In this document: piece after piece, positions 8,838 through 15,755 of the stretch
Position numbering within the stretch: position 1 is the stretch's first letter
Layout of the letters: every line of letters begins with the position of its first letter
NCBI GenBank assembly: GCA_964537555.1
Contig: CAZIAD010000050.1
Location: 1-23,706 of the forward strand
DNA: 23,706 bases
Source of the DNA: CAYRWR01 sp964537555
Lineage (GTDB): Bacteria > Spirochaetota > Brevinematia > Brevinematales > CAYRWR01
Direction: 5' to 3'
Notes under the pieces: generated by a model
What the model saw: the letters and a program-made list of their open reading frames with translations, nothing else
What the model was told of the DNA's origin: nothing
Database searches by the model: none
Program-made: the position numbers and the translations under genes

Positions 8838-8867
8838 AATATACTCACATAAGCTGCTGTTTGACAA
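8838..8867 (-). promoter_or_regulatory. Promoter for clpP-clpX-lon
   Basis: Reading the minus strand, the -35 is TTGTCA (8867-8862), the spacer is 18 bases and the -10 is TATATT (8843-8838). It lies about 35-60 bases ahead of the clpP start codon. The -35 overlaps a TTGACA on the opposite strand (8861-8866). The divergent ankyrin gene has no good -10 at the right distance from that, so its promoter is less clear. Confidence 0.65.
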
Positions 8868-8966
8868 GTAGAAAGAAATATATTTAAACTACTGTATTCT
8901 TTTATAAAAAACAGATATATTATTATAAAAGGTAAAGTGCTGAAAGTAAATAATAAAGAGGCCAAA

Positions 8967-10130
8967 ATGACTAAAAGCTTTAAATTCTTTTCAGGGATAT
9001 TTTCGGTTCTCATCCTGTCTCATTCATTTGTATACTCCCTGGATATATTTCAGGCCTGTTCCAATGGAAATATTTCTCAACTGCAGTCACTGCAACCAGT
9101 AAAATCTGACTGGCAAATTACCGATGACCTGGGGCAGACACCCCTCATCACAGCAGTCAGATATAACCCGGATAGCAGTATAGTCAAATGGATGCTGGAT
9201 CAGGGAGCCGGAGTCAGTTACCCTGACCCTTTGGGCCAGCAGGCCATCCATTATGCCGCGAGATATTCGAAAAACACAGTCCTGCTACAACTTCTGCTCG
9301 ATGAAGGGGCAGATATAAATGCCAGGGATGAGCAGGGCCGCACTCCTCTCATGATGGCAGCCTGGTTTAATCCAGATCCCCGTATAACCCAATTTTTATT
9401 GCAAAATGGAGCATCGAGCCGACAGGTAGACAAAGATAAAGTACCGGCTCTATCCTATGCTGCCGCATATAATCAGCTCCCTGTACTGAATATTTTACTG
9501 CAGCCAGAACATTTTGATTCCCTGGCTGCAGTCGATGATAACGGCTGGACTGCTCTGCATCATGCCGCCCAATACAACCACAAGGATGTGATAGAAGCCC
9601 TGATCAAAGCAGGTTTTCAGCTGTCAGACCGAGACGAGACCGGGCGTACCCCTTTTATGTTCGCCTGTTCCGCCAATCCTGATCCGGCTGTGATCCGATT
9701 ATTCCTGAAATATGGAGCTGATATTGTTCAAAAAGATGAACAGGAAATAAACCCTCTCATGTCTGCAGCCCAGTTCAACAATATCAGGGTAGTCTCTGAA
9801 ATACTTAAGGGCATGGACCATTTAAATAGGGTGGATGAGAATGGCTGCACGGCCCTGATGTGGGCTGCCCAGTATAACAGTACGGATGTGGTAGAGCTTT
9901 TGATAAAAAAAGGGGCAGATATCAATATCCAGGATGAACTGGGTAAGACCGCCCTGATGTATGCGGCCCGTCATAACCTCAATGAAAAAACTGTGGAGCT
10001 ATTATTAAAACACCGGGCAGATGCTACCCTGAGGGATGATGACGGTATGAGTGCTTATGACTATGCTACCTATAATGACAATCTCTACGGGACTAAAGTG
10101 CTGAAGACTTTGAAATCAGCTGCCAAATAG
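8967..10130 (+). CDS. Secreted ankyrin-repeat protein
   Basis: The product (387 residues from this start) has a signal peptide (KSFKFFSGIFSVLILSHSFVYS region) followed almost entirely by about ten ankyrin repeats. Examples are GRTPLMMAAWFNPD, GWTALHHAAQYNHKDV, GCTALMWAAQYNSTDV and GKTALMYAARHNLNEK. Each repeat is near 33-35 residues. Ankyrin repeats bind proteins, and export suggests a periplasmic or surface binding role. I prefer the ATG at 8967 over the in-frame GTG at 8937: it has an AGAGG ribosome binding site six bases upstream and puts the signal peptide at the true N-terminus. The gene is divergent from clpP, and its stop lies two bases from the convergent FAH gene. Confidence 0.88.
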   Translation: MTKSFKFFSGIFSVLILSHSFVYSLDIFQACSNGNISQLQSLQPVKSDWQITDDLGQTPLITAVRYNPDSSIVKWMLDQGAGVSYPDPLGQQAIHYAARYSKNTVLLQLLLDEGADINARDEQGRTPLMMAAWFNPDPRITQFLLQNGASSRQVDKDKVPALSYAAAYNQLPVLNILLQPEHFDSLAAVDDNGWTALHHAAQYNHKDVIEALIKAGFQLSDRDETGRTPFMFACSANPDPAVIRLFLKYGADIVQKDEQEINPLMSAAQFNNIRVVSEILKGMDHLNRVDENGCTALMWAAQYNSTDVVELLIKKGADINIQDELGKTALMYAARHNLNEKTVELLLKHRADATLRDDDGMSAYDYATYNDNLYGTKVLKTLKSAAK

Positions 10131-10132
10131 TC

Positions 10133-10885
10133 TTATTCCAGGGTGTTGATGAGGTCTTCCATACCTTCTATACGGATCATTACCTGATCACCATCCTGCA
10201 TGGGCCCGATGCCCGAGGGTGTTCCGGTAGTGATGACATCACCGGGTAAGAGAGTCATGACAGAAGACACATAGGATAGCAACTGAAACACATCATAGAT
10301 CATATCACTGGTATGTGAATCCTGAACGAGCTGATTATTGAGGTAGGTCTGCAGTCTTAGATTGCGGGGGTCGGAGAGCTGGGTCTCAATGAAGGGGCCG
10401 CAGGGCGCAAAGGTATCATAGCCCTTGGCTCGGGCCCACTGGCCGTCCTGAGCCTGTTTTTCACGGGCAGTCACATCATTGAAGGGAAGATAACCCAGTA
10501 TGTACTCATGGGCTGCATCAGGGCTCACATTCCGGGCGGTGCGTTTAATGACCAGGGCCAGTTCCCCTTCATAGTCCACCCGTTCTATTCCCCGGGGCCT
10601 CTGTATGGCTGTACCATGGGGAATGAGGGCTGTGGGTGGTTTAAAAAAGATAACCGGGTCTGCCGGGATATCCATATCCAGCTCAGCGGCATGTTTGCGG
10701 TAATTGAGCCCTACTCCGATAATCTTCTGAGGATTGACGGGACATAGTATTTCCAGTTCCTCCAGGGTGTGTTCGGCATTGATCTTTCCGGGAACTGCGG
10801 AGTCGAACTCCACTACTCCCTTATCTCTGACTACCCCGGAAAAAGTATTTTTATTAGTCTTGTGATAGAAATAACCTAACTTCAT
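10133..10885 (-). CDS. Fumarylacetoacetate hydrolase (FAH) family protein
   Basis: FAH-family enzymes hydrolyse, decarboxylate or isomerise beta-keto or acylpyruvate-type acids using Mg2+ or Mn2+. The 250 residues contain the family core GVGLNYRKHAAE (with His65), PVIFFKPPTAL, the metal ligands Glu106 and Glu108 in VDYEGELALVI and Asp137 in FNDVTARE, then KGYDTFAPCGP and LLPGDVITTGTPSGIG. The active-site set looks complete, so it is probably an enzyme, but the substrate cannot be read from the sequence. The start overlaps the EAL stop by four bases (ATGA), so the two are co-translated. No aromatic-acid degradation genes are nearby. Confidence 0.9.
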   Translation of the reverse strand: MKLGYFYHKTNKNTFSGVVRDKGVVEFDSAVPGKINAEHTLEELEILCPVNPQKIIGVGLNYRKHAAELDMDIPADPVIFFKPPTALIPHGTAIQRPRGIERVDYEGELALVIKRTARNVSPDAAHEYILGYLPFNDVTAREKQAQDGQWARAKGYDTFAPCGPFIETQLSDPRNLRLQTYLNNQLVQDSHTSDMIYDVFQLLSYVSSVMTLLPGDVITTGTPSGIGPMQDGDQVMIRIEGMEDLINTLE

Positions 10886-12066
10886 TGTAAACCCTCCAGG
10901 TCCAGGAATAAATATTGTTTTTCACCTATGGGAAAAGAATAGGTGTAGATCTCCTGCTTTGATTCAAAATCTATATAGCCTTCTGAGAGGCAGCCGTTTT
11001 TGGTATAATCCATGCGGGCCACATTCCCGGAAAAATAGGGCCGCCATGCCCAGTTTTTACCTATAAATTCAGCACATAGCTCAAAAGACCCATTGTTTTG
11101 GCGGTCGAAATTAGAGGATAACTGTATGCCCTGACTGTCGCAGATATAGGCCCGGATACAGCGTTCCGGTAGAAATTTTTCCAGGAAGAGAAGCGACTTA
11201 TCAGGAGATCCTGCTTCTGAGAAATTACGGGTATCGACCAGTCTTCTGATAAAAAGATTGAGCTCCTGTTCGGTCTCCAGGAGTTCATTTCTTTCCTGTA
11301 TATCTTTACGCAGGGATTCCTGAAGATTATGGGTCACAATTTCATTAAAATCCTGCATACTTTCAGGCTGAAAGTCTTCCTGGGGCCGTGAAAACAGGAA
11401 TCCCTGGAGGTAGGCGCCACCATTGGAGAGGGCATACTGCAGTTCTTCTTCGGTCTCTATGCCTTCAAAAATCACTTCTATACCCATCTCTACCGAGAAA
11501 CGGGCCACATAATTGACCAGTTTGTTGTATTCCCGGTACTTGATACTTTGCCTGAGCAGGGTGATGTCCAGCTTCACCAGGTCGGGCATGATGAACAGGA
11601 GGCGTTCGAAGTGTTCAAATGAAAAATCATCTACAGCGATCAGACAGCCGGCTGCCCGGTATCGGTTTATGTATTCCTGAAGCTTTTCAAAGTCCACCGA
11701 TATATCATGCTCAGTGATCTCAATCACGATGCGCCCCGGGGGGATATTCAGTTCCTGCATAAATTCGATAGTGGGGAGAGGCTCATCGCTGGAAGGAAAG
11801 TGATCCATCCAGGAGGGATTGATGTTAATAAACAGCTTATGGTCATGGCCCAGTTTTTTATAGAATTCCATGGCCTGCTGACGGATAACCCGGTCTATTT
11901 CCAGCTTTTCCGGAGTACTGAGACTGCTGTCCTGTAAAATGCCACCTATACTGTGGATCTGGTTGTCCCGGTCCATGCGGCCCAGTACCTCGTAACCGTA
12001 AATACTGGCATCCTTAACAGATATGATAGGCTGATAATAAGGTATTAAGTTTAAATCACTACTAAT
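10882..12066 (-). CDS. EAL-domain c-di-GMP protein with YkuI-type C-terminal domain, probable ATT start
   Basis: The frame encodes an EAL domain (about 1-245) and a C-terminal PAS/Cache-like domain resembling YkuI_C, with GKNWAWRPYF and TYSFPIG. The first ATG (11976) would begin inside the EAL fold. The upstream 30 in-frame codons encode the conserved YYQPIISV...GYEVLGR, including the motif glutamate (Glu26). There is no in-frame ATG, GTG or TTG before a TAG at 12096-12094. An ATT at 12066-12064 sits seven bases after GGGAG, so I start there (394 residues). EAL motifs NINPSW, EITEHD, VDDF, KLD, EGIE and LQGF are present. The loop 6 region, DDFSFEHF, departs from the usual DDFGTGYS, so this may be a c-di-GMP receptor rather than an active phosphodiesterase. 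Confidence 0.82.
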   Translation of the reverse strand: MSSDLNLIPYYQPIISVKDASIYGYEVLGRMDRDNQIHSIGGILQDSSLSTPEKLEIDRVIRQQAMEFYKKLGHDHKLFININPSWMDHFPSSDEPLPTIEFMQELNIPPGRIVIEITEHDISVDFEKLQEYINRYRAAGCLIAVDDFSFEHFERLLFIMPDLVKLDITLLRQSIKYREYNKLVNYVARFSVEMGIEVIFEGIETEEELQYALSNGGAYLQGFLFSRPQEDFQPESMQDFNEIVTHNLQESLRKDIQERNELLETEQELNLFIRRLVDTRNFSEAGSPDKSLLFLEKFLPERCIRAYICDSQGIQLSSNFDRQNNGSFELCAEFIGKNWAWRPYFSGNVARMDYTKNGCLSEGYIDFESKQEIYTYSFPIGEKQYLFLDLEGLQ

Positions 12067-12078
12067 TGTATTGCTCCC
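12064..12078 (-). promoter_or_regulatory. Ribosome binding site and ATT initiation site of the EAL gene
   Basis: GGGAG at 12078-12074 (minus strand) is followed seven bases later by ATT at 12066-12064, in frame with the conserved EAL N-terminus. The next in-frame ATG is 90 bases downstream, lacks the start of the domain, and shows no good Shine-Dalgarno. Rare ATT starts are known, for example in infC. Confidence 0.55.
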
Positions 12079-12084
12079 GGCTCT

Positions 12085-12099
12085 GTATAGCTGCTATAC
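12085..12099. repeat. Perfect inverted repeat in the EAL leader
   Basis: GTATAG-CAG-CTATAC (minus-strand reading) is a perfect 6+3+6 palindrome. It lies between the EAL promoter and its ribosome binding site, about 7 bases ahead of GGGAG. It could be an operator or a small mRNA hairpin controlling initiation. Confidence 0.6.
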
Positions 12100-12117
12100 T
12101 TTTTATTTTTATGTAAT

Positions 12118-12146
12118 ATTTTAACAGAAAAAAACGGATTAAACAA
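12118..12146 (-). promoter_or_regulatory. Promoter for the EAL-FAH operon
   Basis: On the minus strand the -35 is TTGTTT (12146-12141), the spacer is 17 bases, and the -10 is TAAAAT (12123-12118) preceded by an extended TG. It gives a short leader that contains the palindrome and the GGGAG site. Confidence 0.7.
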
Positions 12147-12157
12147 TCTATCATAAA

Positions 12158-12188
12158 TAAAAAAAAGGGCCACCCCAAAGGCAGCCCT
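12158..12188 (-). terminator. Intrinsic terminator of the lipoprotein operon
   Basis: Read on the minus strand, AGGGC and the following TGCC pair with GGTG-GCCCT (two G-U pairs, about nine base pairs), and a run of eight T residues follows. It lies just after the stop at 12207 and directly before the EAL promoter. Confidence 0.8.
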
Positions 12189-12206
12189 GAAAAATCCTGG
12201 ATTTGC

Positions 12207-12887
12207 TTATTTCACAAATACTTTTAGGTTGTCAATGTAAACCCTGGTATTAGGATTATCTGAACTGAGATAAAACCGTCCTAAAAACAACTGTGATGGA
12301 GTGTTTTCTACCTGGCGTTCAAAATCATAATTGTATTCATCATAATAAGCCATAAAATTCTCACCATATCGCAGAGTGATGATCTGATGATACTGAACCG
12401 ATTTAACGACTTCAGTGGCGGCTCTTTCAAGACTTACAGGGCCCAATGCGTTAGGAATATACCCGATATCCACTCCCTCATTGGTTCCCACTGTCACTCT
12501 GGTAATATATCTAAGCGTGCCAGTGGTAGTGTCATCTGAATCATAGATGTTAAAATCCAGATGCATATTGGCTCCTGCAGGATTTTCAATCTGAATGTCA
12601 TACTCTATCAGCATTTCCCTCTGGCTGATCAATGGGAGATTGAATTGCAAGTCTCCTTTAATAGTTCCATCATCTTTGAGTTCCAGCCTTCCGTCGACTG
12701 CATTGGCATTGCCTGAGATAAAGCTGAACTGTATCGGATCGAGGGGACTGCTAAAATCTTCTGAAAATATAGGGTCACCGTATTCCTGATTTACCAGTCC
12801 TTCAAATATGTCACCCTGTTGAAACAGAATACAGGATGAACTACTAAAAGTGATTATAGATAACATTAAAAATAAAAATCTTTTCAT
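12207..12887 (-). CDS. Putative lipoprotein with predicted beta-sandwich domain
   Basis: I do not recognise a named family. The 226-residue product has an N-terminal lipoprotein-type signal (MKRFLFLMLSIITFSSSSC). The cysteine at 19 follows SSS, a relaxed lipobox of the kind common in spirochaetes, which suggests lipidation. After a linker, residues 40-226 are rich in alternating beta patterns (FSEDFSSP, GRLELKDDGTIKGD, MLIEYDIQIENP, VYIDNLKVFVK). That is compatible with a concanavalin/laminin-G-like sandwich of the sort that binds sugars. The fold assignment is an inference. An upstream GGAG precedes the ATG. It is the second gene of an operon, 14 bases after the CsgG-like gene. Confidence 0.7.
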   Translation of the reverse strand: MKRFLFLMLSIITFSSSSCILFQQGDIFEGLVNQEYGDPIFSEDFSSPLDPIQFSFISGNANAVDGRLELKDDGTIKGDLQFNLPLISQREMLIEYDIQIENPAGANMHLDFNIYDSDDTTTGTLRYITRVTVGTNEGVDIGYIPNALGPVSLERAATEVVKSVQYHQIITLRYGENFMAYYDEYNYDFERQVENTPSQLFLGRFYLSSDNPNTRVYIDNLKVFVK

Positions 12888-12901
12888 AATATACTCCGGG
12901 A

Positions 12902-13897
12902 TTAAAATTTAACGCCAAGTTCTACGAAAGGAAATATGGGTTGATCATACTCCGCATATCTTATTCCTCCATTGACAAAGAAAGAGCCGGTTCCAAATTC
13001 TAAGCGCAGTGCCGGAGAAACCAGGACCCAGCCCGTAAATAAGAAATCTGCCCCCAGTCCCAGCCCCAGTTTGAAAGTAGAGGAATTTATAAAATTATAG
13101 GATATGAACGCTTCAGAAGTGAAAAATACACCGTCATCAACGCCGGGATAAGAATAATAACTCAGGCCCAGCATAGCAGAAATACTCAAAGCACTGATGG
13201 GGAAATACTGAATACCCATACTCAGATTATATGCTCCCATTATCTGAAAACGCAGGGGGATATAAAATTTTTTATCAGGCATAGTGGTGTTTTTTACAGG
13301 CTTCACTTTGGGGGTCTTTTCCTGTTTAGGATTAGAGTTGTTTTGCTCAACTTTTATGGGTTCATTAATGCCTGACTGCTGGCTGCCGCTTATCTCATTG
13401 GCAATAGCAGTGATCTTATTGGGGATATCATCTACATCCTTGGTTTTTGTTTCTGCAAATTTGAGTGCTACTCCGGACTTAGTATCGATCAGTCTTACTG
13501 TTACAGTGTAGGTACTACCCCATTTTGAGACGGCACCGGTAATCAGTCCATCTACCCCGAACTTCTGACCGATCTCCATGGCGGAACCTTCATCCACTAC
13601 ACCCGACATGATGAGTTTATCCTCTTCCAGGATCTTTTTCATCAGTACCCTTTCCACCATCGTGAATTTTTTGGTCTTGCCGATAGCAGTGATCATCCAC
13701 TCTGCCATGATCTTACCGGCATCCTGAATACCCAGATCACCCTGTATCTCAAATTCCACAATAGCGACTTTCATTTTATCAACAGGAAGACTGCTGTTAT
13801 CCATGTTTTTTGCCGGTTCAATATTCCCTCCGGCAAAGCTGGTATTAATAAAGCCGGCCGAAATAATGAAAAGTATAAGTGCTGTTCTTTTTAGCAT
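12902..13897 (-). CDS. CsgG-like secreted protein with a C-terminal beta-barrel-like region
   Basis: The 331-residue product has a signal peptide cleaved near SFA-GG (about residue 22). An N-terminal domain (about 40-170) is CsgG/TolB-like: KVAIVEFEIQGDLG, AEWMITAIGKTKKFTMVERVLMKKILEE, GQKFGVDGLITGAVSKWGSTYTVTVRLIDTKSG. This pattern is shared with CsgG, FlgO-type and similar lipoprotein-assembly domains. A Pro/Lys/Asn linker (about 175-215) follows. The C-terminal region has amphipathic strands (IPLRFQIMGAYNLSMGIQYF, ALRLEFGTGSFFVNGGIRY) and ends in FVELGVKF. The terminal Phe is typical of outer-membrane barrel proteins. It may connect the periplasm to the outer membrane. AAGGAG lies seven bases before the ATG. 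It is the first gene of its operon. Confidence 0.78.
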   Translation of the reverse strand: MLKRTALILFIISAGFINTSFAGGNIEPAKNMDNSSLPVDKMKVAIVEFEIQGDLGIQDAGKIMAEWMITAIGKTKKFTMVERVLMKKILEEDKLIMSGVVDEGSAMEIGQKFGVDGLITGAVSKWGSTYTVTVRLIDTKSGVALKFAETKTKDVDDIPNKITAIANEISGSQQSGINEPIKVEQNNSNPKQEKTPKVKPVKNTTMPDKKFYIPLRFQIMGAYNLSMGIQYFPISALSISAMLGLSYYSYPGVDDGVFFTSEAFISYNFINSSTFKLGLGLGADFLFTGWVLVSPALRLEFGTGSFFVNGGIRYAEYDQPIFPFVELGVKF

Positions 13898-13946
13898 TCA
13901 CTGACTCCTTATCATATTATCTCTTTTTTTAAAATTTCATTTTATA

Positions 13947-13975
13947 ATAATAAAATGTAATGTATGAATTGTCAA
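13947..13975 (-). promoter_or_regulatory. Promoter for the CsgG-like/lipoprotein operon
   Basis: On the minus strand there is a perfect TTGACA (13975-13970), a 17-base spacer and TATTAT (13952-13947). The start codon is about 50 bases downstream. Confidence 0.78.
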
Positions 13976-14027
13976 TTTGCTTTATAATTTGTAGAAAAAG
14001 ACATTTTTTTTTTACTTTTTATATTTT

Positions 14028-14444
14028 ATGTACGATAATATGGCTATGATGATTTTAAAGAAACTTATTCTTACAGTAATGATCCTGAACACCCCTCTCA
14101 ATATTGAAGTGACCCGGACCCAGCAGGAACGGATGATGGGTATGATGTACCGGCAAAGCTGGGGAAATATCAGCGGGATGCTCTTTATAGAACCCTACCC
14201 GGAACAGGTGGGATTCTGGATGAAGAACACCCATCTGCCTATGACCATTGTCTATCTCGATCAGGACTGGAACATCCTGGAAAAACATGAAGGTATACCC
14301 TATTCTGAGACAGTCATGTATTCGAAATCCAGTAATGTAAAGTATATTTTGGAACTGGACCATGCCAGGACTAACATCATCTTTAAAAACCAGAAACGTT
14401 TTTTTAAAGGCCTGGCCCAGGAAGTCACCAAAGCGGGCCTGTAA
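14028..14444 (+). CDS. DUF192 (UPF0127) family protein
   Basis: The 138-residue frame holds a complete DUF192 domain: LNIEVTRTQQERMMGMMYRQS, GMLFIEPYPEQVGFWMKNT, LPMTIVYLDQDWNILEKHEGIPYSE and YILELDHA. The function of this family is unknown. Many members are exported. A short hydrophobic N-terminus (MMILKKLILTVMILNTPLN) could be a signal or anchor, and it suggests the real start is one of the in-frame ATGs at 14040-14051 rather than the one at 14028. No good ribosome binding site precedes any of these ATGs. A TATAAT at 13983-13988 lies upstream but lacks a good -35. It converges on the radical SAM gene, three bases away. Confidence 0.8.
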   Translation: MYDNMAMMILKKLILTVMILNTPLNIEVTRTQQERMMGMMYRQSWGNISGMLFIEPYPEQVGFWMKNTHLPMTIVYLDQDWNILEKHEGIPYSETVMYSKSSNVKYILELDHARTNIIFKNQKRFFKGLAQEVTKAGL

Positions 14445-14447
14445 GCA

Positions 14448-15755
14448 TCAAACGTTTGTTTTGGGTTGATAATACTGGCAGCAGGAAAGCATTTCTCCTT
14501 TGGAACTGACATGATTGGCAGAACAGAAATCCAGTCTCTGCATATCCCGATAATCCGGCCTCAGAAACTGCTCTATAGCGATGATCAGCACAGAGTCCTT
14601 TCCGGTTTTAAAAATATAACCCCACAGCATCCGCATCACTTTCCAGAATTTCCCTTTACGTATAGAACGGAACAGGTATACCGCCAGTATCCGGTCAGCT
14701 TTTTTGAAATCAATAATCCCTGGGTCTCCTTTAGGGGTGGCCTCCATGAGGGCATAACATTTCTGAATATCGATATAGAGATCCAGAGGCTGAGCCTGGC
14801 CCTTAAGTATAGCCAGAGCCAGTAAAGCCCCGCAGTCAGGATGAATATGCAGACGCAGAGGGTCATACCAGGGATAAGGAAAAAAATGTTCCAGTTTGAG
14901 TCCCGGTATAGCCAATCCTTGTATCAGGGATTCTATTATGTGCTCCCGGTCCAGAAAATAATCTTTTTCCAGAGTGTATCTTCCTGCCTCTTTGGCTGCT
15001 ACGATAAAATTTATTACCTTTACATGAGGGGCAAAAGATATAAAATAGCGGGAAAATTCTCCCAGTTCCTGAAGATTTTGGGGGATCACGACGGCATTTA
15101 TCCCAATATACAGGCCGGTGCCGATCATGGAGTGCAGAGCCTGCCTTTTTTCTGCCAGTATATCCCTCCCTCTCATAGTGCTGATGATATGAGGGGCCAG
15201 GCTATCCCACTGCAGATATATCTGGCTCAGGCCTGTATCCTTCAGGCGCCGGGCCAGTCCCGGATCGGACGCAAAAGCCAGGCCATTGGTCTGCAGATCG
15301 ATCTTAAAGCCCATTTTTGCGACTGCATGCACCAGGGTATCTATATCAGGATGCAGCACCGGTTCCCCCCCAAAAAAAGAGATGTTCTTCCGCTGGAGCT
15401 GCCGGAGCTTACGGGCTGTATCTAACAGAGCCTCTGTATTGACATGAGTACCCTGCTCCAGACCCGCAGATTCATAACACACAGGGCATACCAGGTTACA
15501 GTCCCGGGTCAGATTGAGACGGTTGGCCCAGGAGTAACGGGACTGAGGGGGCTGTTCAAAATGGGTGTAACTGATCCTGGAACGCAGGGATCTGAAAATA
15601 TGGGCATTGTGGCTGACCAGTCTGGAGTGAGGTTTCTCCCTACAGATATACTCGAAAAATATTTCCCCCTGCCTTTCGATGATGTGAGCAGGATGTTCCA
15701 TACTGCACCGGGAACACCAGGCCCTGGTCACATTGAGAATAGTGCTCTCACTCAT
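14448..15755 (-). CDS. Radical SAM enzyme of the tetraether-synthase/MoaA-like type
   Basis: The 435-residue product has the radical SAM motif CNLVCPVC (Cys86, Cys90, Cys93) and GGEP in SFFGGEPVLHP. An N-terminal cysteine region (Cys14, Cys17, Cys38) precedes the barrel. A C-terminal cysteine-containing end, RLDFCSANH...LSCCQYY, follows a DYRDMQRL segment. That arrangement matches the family that includes tetraether lipid synthase (Tes) and MoaA-like relatives, where extra cysteines bind further iron-sulphur or zinc sites. The substrate is unknown, and naming it a lipid-coupling enzyme would be inference. The ATG overlaps the stop of the upstream radical SAM gene by four bases (ATGA), so its translation is coupled. 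Expression may suffer if the upstream frameshift is real. Confidence 0.85.
   Translation of the reverse strand: MSESTILNVTRAWCSRCSMEHPAHIIERQGEIFFEYICREKPHSRLVSHNAHIFRSLRSRISYTHFEQPPQSRYSWANRLNLTRDCNLVCPVCYESAGLEQGTHVNTEALLDTARKLRQLQRKNISFFGGEPVLHPDIDTLVHAVAKMGFKIDLQTNGLAFASDPGLARRLKDTGLSQIYLQWDSLAPHIISTMRGRDILAEKRQALHSMIGTGLYIGINAVVIPQNLQELGEFSRYFISFAPHVKVINFIVAAKEAGRYTLEKDYFLDREHIIESLIQGLAIPGLKLEHFFPYPWYDPLRLHIHPDCGALLALAILKGQAQPLDLYIDIQKCYALMEATPKGDPGIIDFKKADRILAVYLFRSIRKGKFWKVMRMLWGYIFKTGKDSVLIIAIEQFLRPDYRDMQRLDFCSANHVSSKGEMLSCCQYYQPKTNV

Noticed and set aside
8937..8966. GTG start at 8937 for the ankyrin gene
   Set aside because: It would put a charged, non-signal segment ahead of the signal peptide; the ATG at 8967 has a better ribosome site.
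11974..11976. First ATG of the EAL frame as the true start
   Set aside because: It would remove the conserved QPI...GYEVLGR segment and the motif glutamate, and it has no good ribosome binding site.
14841..15425. Plus-strand 194-codon open frame inside the radical SAM gene
   Set aside because: It is antisense to a clear conserved gene, with no domain, promoter or ribosome site of its own.
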